Origin: an uncultured Bacteroidota bacterium
GTDB lineage: Bacteria > Bacteroidota > Bacteroidia > Chitinophagales > Chitinophagaceae
Length of the DNA: 41,261 nucleotides
NCBI GenBank assembly: GCA_903851465.1
Contig: CAINOI010000031.1
Coordinates: 1 to 41,261, forward strand
Direction of reading: 5' to 3'
Shown here: positions 34,438 to 41,261 of the stretch, one piece after another
Layout: each line of letters opens with the position of its first letter
Numbering within the stretch: position 1 is the stretch's first letter
Translations under genes and position numbers: made by a program
The notes under the pieces: generated by a model
Told to the model about the DNA's origin: nothing
Database searches by the model: none
What the model saw: the letters and a program-made list of their open reading frames with translations, nothing else

Positions 34438-35346
34438 TTAAATATCGCAAACTGTAACAGCTTGCTTGAGTGAACTAATTTTATCTGGGTTCGTTGCAAT
34501 GAATTCATGTGCCACATAACCGTTGTAACCAGTAGCTTTAATCGCACGCATGATGGCTGGATAGTTTAATTCCTGACGATCATCCAATTCATGTCTACCT
34601 GGCACACCCGCTGTATGATAATGCCCAAAATAAGCATGACTATCTTGAATAGAACGAATGATATCTCCTTCATCTATTTGCATATGATAGATATCAAATA
34701 AAATTTTAAAATTTGGAGAGCCTAACTGTTTGCAAAGTTCGATTCCCCAAGCAGACTTGTCTCCCATATAATCTTTGTGGTCTACTTTTGAATTGAATAA
34801 TTCAATATGAATGGTCACGCCTTTCGCTTCGGCTAATGGCATAATTTGTTTCAGTCCTTCCACACAGTTTTTCAAACCTGAAGTGTCATCCATGCCATTT
34901 CGATTGCCCGAAAAACAAATTAAATTTTTATACCCTGCAGCTGCGACTAAAGGAATTGCTTCCAAGTAATCTTTGATCAACCAAGGATGATGTATAGGGT
35001 TGTTCCAGCCTTTTGTCAAACTTGTTTCACCAGCAGTATAACACATAGAACATTCGATGCCATATTTTTTTACTGTATCCCATTCGCTCGGTTTCAATAA
35101 ATCAATTGCATTGAATCCAATGCGTTTTACTTCCTTACATAAATCTTCTAAACTCAAATCACTGTAGCACCATCTACAAACACTATGGTTGATATTGCCT
35201 TTTAAATTGACTGCATCATTTGATAGATTGGATAAATTTTCTAATTGCGCATTGGCTTGATGTGGTAACACCAAACCAGTGGCAATCGCGGCAGATGCGG
35301 ATAAAACTTGTTTCAGTAATTTTCGTCTATTAAGCGGTGTAGACAT
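34438..35346 (-). CDS. Periplasmic hydroxypyruvate isomerase-like TIM-barrel protein (Tat signal)
   Basis: 302 residues from the ATG at 35346 (an upstream TTG at 35355 would add three residues). MSTPLNRRKLLKQVLSASAAI with Arg7-Arg8 is a Tat signal ending near ANA-Q. The barrel includes THIELFNSKVDHKDYM, KILFDIYHMQIDEGDI, YFGHYHTAGVPGRHELDD and YVAHEFIATNPD, the Glu/Asp/His/Glu metal ligand set of the Hyi-like isomerases. It is 46 nt upstream of the GMC gene. Together with its exported neighbours it probably processes an oxidised sugar in the periplasm. Confidence 0.9.
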   Translation of the reverse strand: MSTPLNRRKLLKQVLSASAAIATGLVLPHQANAQLENLSNLSNDAVNLKGNINHSVCRWCYSDLSLEDLCKEVKRIGFNAIDLLKPSEWDTVKKYGIECSMCYTAGETSLTKGWNNPIHHPWLIKDYLEAIPLVAAAGYKNLICFSGNRNGMDDTSGLKNCVEGLKQIMPLAEAKGVTIHIELFNSKVDHKDYMGDKSAWGIELCKQLGSPNFKILFDIYHMQIDEGDIIRSIQDSHAYFGHYHTAGVPGRHELDDRQELNYPAIMRAIKATGYNGYVAHEFIATNPDKISSLKQAVTVCDI

Positions 35347-35407
35347 AGCAAGCAAGCATTAGGATAAGTTTATAAATGTAAATTTATTTTTGCATTCTTT
35401 TCAAATA

Positions 35408-35421
35408 TTTTCCATGGAAAA
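35408..35421. promoter_or_regulatory. Perfect 14-bp palindrome TTTTCCATGGAAAA
   Basis: Exact 14-bp palindrome in the divergent region between the GMC-side operon and the MocA/TIM/cytochrome operon, about 62 nt before the minus-strand start and 105 nt before the plus-strand start. A candidate operator; no regulator gene is in view. Confidence 0.35.
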
Positions 35422-35470
35422 AAGGGGTTTTTTGAGAAATAATGAGGAAATTGCTTTTACAATAGGCTTT

Positions 35471-35489
35471 ATGTGTTATTTTGACACAT
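35471..35489. promoter_or_regulatory. Dyad ATGTGT-N7-ACACAT
   Basis: Two perfect 6-bp arms 7 nt apart, 37 nt upstream of the ATG of the MocA gene. Spacing and symmetry suit a dimeric regulator. Inference from sequence symmetry only. Confidence 0.4.
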
Positions 35490-35525
35490 TCAACTTATTT
35501 TGTATGCTTAAAAACTCCCTATAAA

Positions 35526-36692
35526 ATGAACAGAAAACTACGCATGGGTATGGTAGGTGGTGGTAAAGACGCATTCATTGGCGCCATCCACCGACTTGCT
35601 GCAAATATGGATGGACTCATTGAAGTAACATGTGGTGCATTGAGTATCAATCCAGAAGTTGCTGTAGCATCTGGAGAAGCTTTATTCCTTCCAAAAGAAA
35701 GAACCTATTTAACTTATGAGGAAATGATTACGAAAGAAGCGCAATTGCCCGCCGACCAGCGCATTGATTTTGTAACCATTGTAACACCCAATTTTGCGCA
35801 TTTTGCACCGGCTATGATGGCTTTGGAAAATGGCTTCAATGTAGTGATTGAAAAACCAATTACATTCTCTTTAGAAGAAGCAAAATTGTTGCAACAAAAA
35901 CTCAAAGAAACAGGCTTAACACTGTGCTTAACGCATACTTATTCTGGTTATCCAATGGTCAAACAAGCCAAATCCATGGTGCGCGAAGGCAAGCTGGGTA
36001 AGATTCGTAAGGTTTGGGTGGAATATCCACAGGGTTGGTTAAGCAGGTTGTCTGAGAGAGAAGGCAATGCACAAGCTGCTTGGAGAACGGATCCAAAAAA
36101 ATCGGGTAAAAGTTCTGTGATGGGTGATATTGGAACGCATGCTGCCCATTTAGCAGAATATATAACTGGAGCAAAAATCACTGATATCTGTGCCGAATTA
36201 AATACTTTAGTAGACGGCCGTGCGATGGATGATGATGGTGCTGTGCTTTTAAAGTTTGACAATGGTGCGAAAGGGGTGTTGATGGCTTCGCAAGTTGCAG
36301 CAGGTGAAGAAAATGCATTAAAGATTAGAGTATACGGAGAACTTGGAGGTGTTGAATGGTTTCAACATGAACCCAATTCTTTGATCGTAAAATGGTTGGA
36401 TCAACCAACTCAAATTCTAAGAGCAGGTGCCAACTATGGCGCACATTTATCCAGCTTTGCAACCCATAATTGTCGCACTCCGGGCGGACATCCAGAAGGC
36501 TATTTAGAAGCATTCGCCAATATTTACAGAAACTTTGCACTCACTTTATCTGCAAAAATAGACGGTACCACTCCAACCCCTGAAATGTTAGATTTCCCAG
36601 GTGTGGAAGATGGGATTAGAGGGATGGCGTTTATAGATAATGTCGTTTTATCTGCAGGATCTGATCAAAAATGGACAGCACATAAAATTTAA
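35526..36692 (+). CDS. Cytosolic Gfo/Idh/MocA family oxidoreductase
   Basis: 388 residues from the ATG at 35526; an upstream extension of 15 codons has no support. No signal peptide. LRMGMVGGGKDAFIGAIHRLA is the dinucleotide-binding start, FVTIVTPNFAHFAP and VVIEKPITFSLEEA hold the EKP motif, and MGDIGTHAAHLAEYITG contains the catalytic His (DxGxHxxxL). This type includes sugar and inositol dehydrogenases and 3-keto-glycoside reductases. First gene of a plus-strand set with a TIM barrel, cytochrome c and DUF1080, and divergent from the GMC operon. Confidence 0.92.
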   Translation: MNRKLRMGMVGGGKDAFIGAIHRLAANMDGLIEVTCGALSINPEVAVASGEALFLPKERTYLTYEEMITKEAQLPADQRIDFVTIVTPNFAHFAPAMMALENGFNVVIEKPITFSLEEAKLLQQKLKETGLTLCLTHTYSGYPMVKQAKSMVREGKLGKIRKVWVEYPQGWLSRLSEREGNAQAAWRTDPKKSGKSSVMGDIGTHAAHLAEYITGAKITDICAELNTLVDGRAMDDDGAVLLKFDNGAKGVLMASQVAAGEENALKIRVYGELGGVEWFQHEPNSLIVKWLDQPTQILRAGANYGAHLSSFATHNCRTPGGHPEGYLEAFANIYRNFALTLSAKIDGTTPTPEMLDFPGVEDGIRGMAFIDNVVLSAGSDQKWTAHKI

Positions 36693-36751
36693 TAGGCAAT
36701 ATTTAATAGACAAGATTTAAAGTCGATATCTAAAAAGGCAATCAATACAAT

Positions 36752-37804
36752 ATGACAACAATAAAAGGACCAGGTATATTTTTAGCACAATTCTTAGGAG
36801 ACCATCCTCCATTCAATACCTTAGAAGGTATCTGTAAATGGGCTGCAGGATTGGGTTTCAAGGGTGTGCAAATTCCAAGTTGGGATGCAAGATGTATCGA
36901 TTTACAAAAAGCAGCAGAAAGCAAAACCTATGCCGATGAGATCAAAGGCATCGTGCAAGCTGCTGGATTAGAGATCACAGAATTGTCAACACATTTACAA
37001 GGACAGTTGGTAGCTGTGCATCCTGCCTATGATGCACAGTTTGATGGTTTTGCACCTGTTGAATATAGAGGCAATGCAAAAGCAAGAACAGAATGGGCCG
37101 TACAGCAATTAAAATATGCAGCAAAAGCATCTCAAAATTTAGGATTAAATGCACATGCTACTTTTAGTGGTGCCTTATTATGGCATACGGTTTATCCTTG
37201 GCCACAAAGACCAGCAGGTTTAGTAGAAACAGGCTTTACAGAATTAGGCAAAAGATGGTTGCCTATCTTAAATGAATTTGACGAAGCTGGTGTAGACTTA
37301 TGTTATGAAATTCATCCAGGGGAAGATCTACACGATGGCGTTTCGTATGAACTATTTTTAGAAAAAGTAGGACAGCATCCTCGTGCTTGTTTATTATTTG
37401 ATCCATCGCATTTGGTTTTGCAATGCATGGACTACAAAGGCTATATCGATGCTTACCATGAACGAATTAAAATGTTTCATGTAAAAGATGCCGAATTTAA
37501 TCCGAGTGCGAAACAAGGGGTATACGGAGGTTATCAAAACTGGATTGATCGTGCTGGAAGATTTAGATCACTTGGTGATGGCCAAGTAGATTTTAAAAGT
37601 ATCTTTAGCAAATTAGCAGCATATGATTATAAAGGCTGGGCAGTATTGGAATGGGAATGTTGTTTAAAGCATCCAGAAGTGGGTGCAGCAGAAGGTGCGG
37701 TATTTATTCAAAACCATATCATCCCTGTAACCCAAAAAGCTTTTGATGATTTTGCTAGCACTGGATCCGACGAAGCGTTTAACAAAAAAATATTAGGAAT
37801 TTAA
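36752..37804 (+). CDS. Cytosolic sugar phosphate isomerase/epimerase (TIM barrel)
   Basis: 350 residues with no export signal; the ATG at 36752 begins MTTIKGPGIFLAQFLGDHPPFNTLEGICKWAAGLGFKGVQIPSW. Metal-site residues appear in LCYEIHPGEDLHDG, LLFDPSHLVLQCMDY, KMFHVKDAEFN and AVLEWECCLKHPEVG, fitting a two-metal or single-metal IolE/IolI/xylose isomerase-like barrel. With the cytosolic MocA protein it likely finishes conversion of an imported sugar or cyclitol. 59 nt after the MocA gene; no intervening terminator. Confidence 0.9.
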   Translation: MTTIKGPGIFLAQFLGDHPPFNTLEGICKWAAGLGFKGVQIPSWDARCIDLQKAAESKTYADEIKGIVQAAGLEITELSTHLQGQLVAVHPAYDAQFDGFAPVEYRGNAKARTEWAVQQLKYAAKASQNLGLNAHATFSGALLWHTVYPWPQRPAGLVETGFTELGKRWLPILNEFDEAGVDLCYEIHPGEDLHDGVSYELFLEKVGQHPRACLLFDPSHLVLQCMDYKGYIDAYHERIKMFHVKDAEFNPSAKQGVYGGYQNWIDRAGRFRSLGDGQVDFKSIFSKLAAYDYKGWAVLEWECCLKHPEVGAAEGAVFIQNHIIPVTQKAFDDFASTGSDEAFNKKILGI

Positions 37805-37850
37805 AAGAGATAAAAAATAATAAGTCATTCAAAATCACAAACTACACACT

Positions 37851-38237
37851 ATGCGTAAAATTTTATACACCTTATCAGCAGCTATTTTACTAGTAGCATG
37901 TGGAGGTGGAGCAACAAAAACTGAAACAACAACAGAAACAACAACTAGTTCTGAAAATAAATTATCTGACAATCCAGATTATTCAAAAGGATTGGCATTG
38001 GTTGCAGGAAGCGACTGTTTAACTTGTCATAAAGTAGCTGAAAAAAATATTGGACCAGCTTACCAAGACGTGGCTGCTAAGTACGAAAATACAGATGATA
38101 ATATCGAAATGTTAGCCGGAAAAATTATCAAAGGCGGAAGTGGTAACTGGGGCGCAATTCCAATGACAGCGCATGAAAATCTTAGTCAAGAGGATGCAGA
38201 AGCGATGGTTAAATACATTTTACTATTAAAAAAATAA
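37851..38237 (+). CDS. Lipoprotein cytochrome c, class I
   Basis: 128 residues. The signal with LLVACGGG places the lipidated Cys at 17, followed by a Thr-rich linker and one class I heme domain: CLTCH (Cys56, Cys59, His60) and the distal Met105 in AIPMTAH. It would be the periplasmic electron acceptor for the GMC dehydrogenase, passing electrons to the respiratory chain. Between the cytosolic TIM barrel and DUF1080 genes on the plus strand, as part of the same functional set. Confidence 0.93.
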   Translation: MRKILYTLSAAILLVACGGGATKTETTTETTTSSENKLSDNPDYSKGLALVAGSDCLTCHKVAEKNIGPAYQDVAAKYENTDDNIEMLAGKIIKGGSGNWGAIPMTAHENLSQEDAEAMVKYILLLKK

Positions 38238-38303
38238 TTCCAATTCATTCAAAAATGGGTGATCAATCAATATCCTATTTTTAAAAGCCTCAATTAAAAA
38301 ATT

Positions 38304-39011
38304 ATGAAAAAACAATTACTTGCTTTTACATTAATCACATGTGCAGCACTTGGATTTAATCAAGTAAAAGCGCAAGAAAAATGGATCTCCTTATTTGATG
38401 GTAAAACAAAAAATGGGTGGCATACTTACGGTAAAACAACTGTAGGTGAAGCTTGGAAAGTAGTGGATGGTGCTTTCATGTTTGATCCGACCAATAAAGT
38501 GAATGGAAATATTGTTGGCGGCGGTAATATTGTGACCAACGAAAGTTTTACTAATTTTCATTTACAATTAGAATGGAAAATTTCTAAAAATGGCAATAGC
38601 GGTATTATCTTTTTTGTACAAGACAACCCGGCTAAATACAATGAAACATGGCATACAGGACCTGAGATGCAAGTCCTAGATAATGATGGCCACCCAGATA
38701 GTAAAATCATTAGCCACAGAGCTGGTAATTTATATGACCTTATCGTAGGTGATGAGTCTGGCGTAAAACCTGCAGAACAATGGAATTTAGTAGACATCAT
38801 CGTAAAAAAAGGTAGATTAATAATGAAACTAAATGGTGTAACCACTGTCAACACACATTTAGGAGATGATAGTTGGAAAGAATTAATTAGAAGATCTAAA
38901 TTTTCTAAGGGTGAATCGCCTGATTTCGGAAAAATATTTTCTGGACATATCAGCTTACAAGATCATGGCGATAAAGTTTGGTACAGAAATATTCGTATCC
39001 AAAAATTTTAG
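38304..39011 (+). CDS. Secreted DUF1080 (3-keto-disaccharide hydrolase-like) protein
   Basis: 235 residues. A signal peptide (MKKQLLAFTLITCAALGFNQVKAQ) is followed by EKWISLFDGKTKNGWHTYG, the opening of the DUF1080 beta-sandwich domain, and ...GNSGIIFFVQD...WHTGPEMQVLDNDGHPD with conserved Asp and Glu in the glucanase-like fold. DUF1080 members act on 3-keto-glycosides produced by C3 oxidation. That matches the GMC dehydrogenase and cytochrome c next door. Its end overlaps the longest open form of the following deaminase but not its preferred start. Confidence 0.9.
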   Translation: MKKQLLAFTLITCAALGFNQVKAQEKWISLFDGKTKNGWHTYGKTTVGEAWKVVDGAFMFDPTNKVNGNIVGGGNIVTNESFTNFHLQLEWKISKNGNSGIIFFVQDNPAKYNETWHTGPEMQVLDNDGHPDSKIISHRAGNLYDLIVGDESGVKPAEQWNLVDIIVKKGRLIMKLNGVTTVNTHLGDDSWKELIRRSKFSKGESPDFGKIFSGHISLQDHGDKVWYRNIRIQKF

Positions 39012-39028
39012 TACAGTTACGATCCATC

Positions 39029-39469
39029 GTGGAAAATAAACATGAATTCTATATGCGTCAGGCCCTCTTACAAGCTAAGAGGGCTTTTGATGAAGATGAA
39101 GTACCTGTTGGTGCTGTGATTGTGATGAACGACCAAGTGATTGCTAAAGGATACAATCAAGTTCAACTTCTAAAAGATGTTACAGCACACGCCGAAATTC
39201 TAGCCCTCTCTAGTGCTTGTGAAAACTTACAATCAAAATACTTGCCAGAAGCTACGCTCTATGTCACCCTGGAGCCTTGCTTGATGTGCGCAGGCGCTTT
39301 ATATTGGAACAAGATTGGCCATATTGTATTTGGTGCCTTTGACGAAAAAAACAGCTACCGTCGCGTCACAGAAAAAAATCCCTTCCATCCTTCCACCACA
39401 CTTACAGGAGGCATCCTGCAAGAAGAATGCGCCGCTCTAATGCAATCCTTCTTTAAGGCCAAGCGCTAG
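39029..39469 (+). CDS. tadA: tRNA adenosine deaminase-like nucleoside deaminase
   Basis: 146 residues from a GTG at 39029, chosen because it gives the usual length and start (ENKHEFYMRQALLQAKRAF); an upstream ATG at 38978 would overlap DUF1080 by 34 nt and an ATG at 39053 would remove the first helix. The zinc site is complete: His54-Ala-Glu56 in TAHAEILAL and Cys84, Cys87 in EPCLMCAG. TadA converts A34 to inosine in tRNA-Arg; guanine deaminase is the main alternative in this family. Not functionally tied to the sugar cluster. Confidence 0.9.
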   Translation: MENKHEFYMRQALLQAKRAFDEDEVPVGAVIVMNDQVIAKGYNQVQLLKDVTAHAEILALSSACENLQSKYLPEATLYVTLEPCLMCAGALYWNKIGHIVFGAFDEKNSYRRVTEKNPFHPSTTLTGGILQEECAALMQSFFKAKR

Positions 39470-39505
39470 TCGATTTTGCTTTTTTGCTTTTTACTTAGAT
39501 AGCTT

Positions 39506-39721
39506 AGTAATAAATAGCTTTCTTCGTAATCCTTTTTCTTTTTATCGAAAGCAGCTATTGAAGCAATAAACATAGCTTCCCCTCATCCTCATGCGGAAGG
39601 AACCGAAATCGGCTTCGGGGTACTATGTTTATTTCTAAATTTCTATACAGGCGCAGTAAATAAATAGTTTCTGAAGTAATCCGTTTTTAGGATTACGCAA
39701 GAAAGCTATTTTTTACTGCGC
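39506..39721. repeat. Compound inverted-repeat region with three successive stem-loops
   Basis: The only gap above 300 bases (39470-39818). A 28-29-nt motif occurs at 39506-39533 (+), degenerately at 39656-39682 (+), and inverted at 39689-39717 (-); the first and last differ by one mismatch and one indel. Stem-loop 1: AATAGCT 39513-39519 with AGCTATT 39553-39559. Stem-loop 2: 11-bp perfect stem 39565-39575 with 39623-39633, nesting CCCC/GGGG, GAAG/CTTC and CCGA/TCGG. Stem-loop 3: GCGCAGTAAA (39651) with TTTACTGCGC (39712), capped by GTAATCC/GGATTAC. No protein-coding content. It could be a MITE-like element, an intergenic repeat family or a structured RNA. Confidence 0.75.
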
Positions 39722-39777
39722 TCATACTATTTATTGAAAAAAAGGTAACAAGTCGCTTAAATCAGCGCAAAGCATTG

Positions 39778-39785
39778 TAATTTTG
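39778..39785 (+). promoter_or_regulatory. Candidate -7 element for superoxide dismutase
   Basis: TAATTTTG fits TAnnTTTG and lies 33 nt before the ATG. No clear -33 partner. Confidence 0.4.
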
Positions 39786-39818
39786 ACATTCAAACATTCA
39801 CAATAAAAATAAAGCAAT

Positions 39819-40424
39819 ATGTCATTTACATTACCTGCATTACCCTATGCACACGAAGCATTAGAACCCCATTTTGATACATTGACCATGCAAATACACC
39901 ATGGCAAACACCATCAAGCGTATGTTGACAATTTAAATAAAGCAGTTGCGGGTACTCCTAACGAAGGCAAAACAATCGAAGAGTTAGTGGCGGTTGCTGG
40001 AAGCATTAGCCCTGCTGTAAGAAACAACGGTGGTGGTCATTGGAACCATACTTTCTTCTGGAATAGTTTAGCCCCAAATGCAGGTGGACATCCAACTGGC
40101 GAATTAGCAACAGCAATTGATGCTAGCTTTGGAAGTTTTGATGCATTCAAAGAAAAATTTGCCAACGCAGGTATGACACGTTTTGGAAGCGGATGGGCTT
40201 GGTTGATTGTGAAAGATGGCAAGCTAGAAGTTAGTTCTACGCCAAATCAAGACAACCCTTTAATGGATGTAGCTGAAGTGAAGGGAACACCAATCTTAGG
40301 CGCTGATGTTTGGGAGCATGCCTACTATTTGAAATACCAAAACAGAAGAGCAGATTATTTAGCTGCGTTTTGGAATGTAGTGAATTGGTCTGTGATTGCA
40401 GATCGTTTTGCTGCTGCGAAATAA
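39819..40424 (+). CDS. Superoxide dismutase, Fe/Mn family (Mn-type by sequence)
   Basis: 201 residues, no signal peptide, cytosolic. Metal ligands His27 (QIHHGKHH), His77 (HWNHTFFW), Asp163 and His167 ([12 protein letters not shown]) are all present. The active-site Gln lies in TPNQDNPLM, the position used by Mn enzymes (Fe enzymes use a Gln from near the second His ligand), and GGGHWNH agrees, so Mn is likelier than Fe, although cambialistic use is possible. Own candidate promoter upstream and a bidirectional terminator downstream. Confidence 0.96.
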   Translation: MSFTLPALPYAHEALEPHFDTLTMQIHHGKHHQAYVDNLNKAVAGTPNEGKTIEELVAVAGSISPAVRNNGGGHWNHTFFWNSLAPNAGGHPTGELATAIDASFGSFDAFKEKFANAGMTRFGSGWAWLIVKDGKLEVSSTPNQDNPLMDVAEVKGTPILGADVWEHAYYLKYQNRRADYLAAFWNVVNWSVIADRFAAAK

Positions 40425-40446
40425 TTGAACCCAAAATAAACAATAG

Positions 40447-40478
40447 TAAAAACCGTCTCCACAAGAGGCGGTTTTTTT
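40447..40478. terminator. Bidirectional terminator between sod and yidD
   Basis: AAAAACCGTCTC pairs with GAGGCGGTTTTT (one G-U wobble) around the loop CACAA, followed by a T-run on the plus strand and, in the other direction, by a T-run from the A-tract. Confidence 0.88.
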
Positions 40479-40496
40479 ATGCGTAATATTAAAGAT

Positions 40497-40730
40497 TTAA
40501 GGAACAGGGTCATAGCCATGTCCTCCGCCTGGCCTGCATTTGCTTATTCTTTTAACACCCATCGTGATGCCTTTAATGGGGCCATATTTTTGAATAGCTT
40601 CTGCTGTATAGTGAGAACAGGAGGGCGTGAATCGACATTTGTTTCCTCCTAAATAAGGTGATAAAGCGTATTGATAAAATCGGATCAATGCGATAAATGG
40701 GAAGACAATAATTTTTTTAAGCTTGTCCAT
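40497..40730 (-). CDS. yidD: Membrane protein insertion efficiency factor YidD
   Basis: 77-residue protein with an N-terminal amphipathic stretch ([23 protein letters not shown]) and the invariant [15 protein letters not shown] and [18 protein letters not shown]. It assists membrane-protein insertion alongside YidC. The start overlaps the end of rnpA by 14 nt, the rpmH-rnpA-yidD order being conserved across bacteria. Confidence 0.95.
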   Translation of the reverse strand: MDKLKKIIVFPFIALIRFYQYALSPYLGGNKCRFTPSCSHYTAEAIQKYGPIKGITMGVKRISKCRPGGGHGYDPVP

Positions 40731-41133
40731 AAATGCGTTTTACCAATTGATTCAATATCAAATTCATCTTTGCATTGATCTCTATTTGAGGCAACACATT
40801 TGCTTCCATGTACAAAATAAAAATATTCAATCGCATGCCTTGCAATGGGAGCTGTGCTTTAAAGGAAGGCAATTCTAAACGATAGGCCTCTCTTAATAAT
40901 CTCTTTACACGATTGCGTTGTACTGCCTTTTTAAATTGTTTAGTAGGTGCACCTACCCCAGCCTGTATAACAAGTGCTGATGAAGTTGCTAGATCCCCTT
41001 CGCCAATTTTTTCTATCGTATAAATTAACCTAAGCGGCGAATTAGACATGGACTTGCCTAAAGCAAACAAATTTTGCATTTGCTTCCTACTCTTTAATTT
41101 ATCCTTTTGTTGATATGTAAAAATCTTTGTCAA
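40717..41133 (-). CDS. rnpA: Ribonuclease P protein component
   Basis: 138 residues, cytosolic protein cofactor of the RNase P ribozyme. The motif [18 protein letters not shown] (RNR signature) is clear, and the N-terminal [24 protein letters not shown] is the expected family start. No ATG exists at the right place: the chosen start is a TTG at 41133, with an in-frame TAA eight codons upstream, so only TTG or another non-ATG codon can serve. That makes translation initiation probably inefficient, suitable for a low-abundance protein. Separated from rpmH by a terminator-like hairpin. Confidence 0.9.
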   Translation of the reverse strand: MTKIFTYQQKDKLKSRKQMQNLFALGKSMSNSPLRLIYTIEKIGEGDLATSSALVIQAGVGAPTKQFKKAVQRNRVKRLLREAYRLELPSFKAQLPLQGMRLNIFILYMEANVLPQIEINAKMNLILNQLVKRIYGQA

Positions 41134-41170
41134 AAATGAATCTACTTGTTTACATTTTTATGAATCATAC

Positions 41171-41205
41171 ATTAAAAAAGTCCACCCGAAAAACGAGTGG
41201 ACTTT
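41171..41205 (-). terminator. Terminator or attenuator between rpmH and rnpA
   Basis: On the minus strand AAAGTCCAC pairs with GTGGACTTT across an 11-nt loop, followed by a T-run (TTTTTTAATG). It lies just before rnpA and could cut rnpA expression relative to rpmH. Confidence 0.75.
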
Positions 41206-41237
41206 AAAATTATAAGTTTCTACCAATAGAGATTAAA

Positions 41238-41261
41238 TTATTTTAATCCTTTCTCGCTAGA
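41238..41261 (-). CDS. rpmH: 50S ribosomal protein L34, C-terminal end (cut by window edge)
   Basis: The last seven codons and stop of a minus-strand frame (...SSEKGLK) are inside the window. The place (immediately upstream of rnpA and yidD) and the ending, which resembles the LTVSSEK-type tail of Bacteroidota L34, support rpmH. Only 24 bases are visible, so this rests mostly on gene order. Confidence 0.55.
   Translation of the reverse strand, partial: SSEKGLK

Noticed and set aside
34392-34547. N-terminal extension of the GMC dehydrogenase by 52 codons
   Set aside because: Would overlap the upstream TIM-barrel gene and precede the FAD motif by a non-conserved stretch; ATG at 34391 gives the normal start MAEQQYDAIVVGSG.
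39470-39818. tRNA or small ORF in the longest intergenic gap
   Set aside because: No cloverleaf with TTCGA-type loop or anticodon arm, and no frame longer than a few codons with a plausible start; the structure is repeat-based.
1-41261. CRISPR arrays, insertion sequences, prophage or integrase genes
   Set aside because: No regularly spaced repeats, transposase, integrase or phage structural motifs were seen on either strand.

Overview
The window is chromosomal DNA from a member of the Bacteroidota, most likely the family Chitinophagaceae (Sediminibacterium-like). This is inferred from the low GC content, the near absence of Shine-Dalgarno sequences, several TAnnTTTG-type -7 promoter elements, and lineage-typical genes: bTHX, DUF4286, a coaX/outer-membrane protein/lptC run, a CNNM-CorC protein, the TIGR02757 family, a short-form phosphatidylserine decarboxylase and rpmH-rnpA-yidD. 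I could not run a database search, so the genus is a guess. I see no phage, IS, integrase, CRISPR, tRNA or rRNA.

Layout. 1-2123: 3' part of metH, converging on a LOG-family gene. 2963-5423: secreted unknown protein, exonuclease III and DUF4286. 5640-6430: three very short units (HU, bTHX, a 68-residue membrane protein) separated by terminators whose T-tracts run into the next promoter. 6430-9093: two glycosyltransferases around meaB. 9198-17055: a co-directional run of coaX, a porin-like outer-membrane protein, lptC, an aldo/keto reductase, a CNNM/CorC protein, tatC, rpiB and an M28 peptidase, closed by a strong terminator. 17106-28316: mixed housekeeping genes (deoxyhypusine-synthase-like protein, SdpI-like protein, a transsulfuration enzyme, TIGR02757, SDR, YjjG, psd-cdsA-CPBP, dusB, glutathione-peroxidase-like protein, ALDH3-type dehydrogenase).

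28468-39011 is the most coherent accessory block. It holds two Gfo/Idh/MocA oxidoreductases, three xylose-isomerase-like TIM-barrel proteins, a GMC flavoprotein with a C-x5-C-x3-C cluster motif, its Tat-exported subunit-3-like partner, a lipoprotein cytochrome c, a DUF1080 (3-keto-disaccharide hydrolase-like) protein and a class V aminotransferase. I read most of it as a periplasmic pathway that oxidises a sugar, glycoside or cyclitol (probably at C3), passes electrons through FAD, an Fe-S cluster and cytochrome c, then cleaves or isomerises the keto product. One MocA and one TIM-barrel protein lack export signals and probably finish the job in the cytoplasm. Four members carry twin-arginine signals, and tatC lies in the same window. 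The divergent promoter region in the middle (35347-35525) contains two dyad-symmetric sequences that could be operators.

39029-41261: tadA, a 349-bp intergenic region with three successive stem-loops built partly from a repeated 28-nt motif, a superoxide dismutase, and yidD-rnpA-rpmH (rpmH partial) on the minus strand. The stem-loop region and the deoxyhypusine-synthase homologue lacking the catalytic lysine are the other two items most worth a second look.
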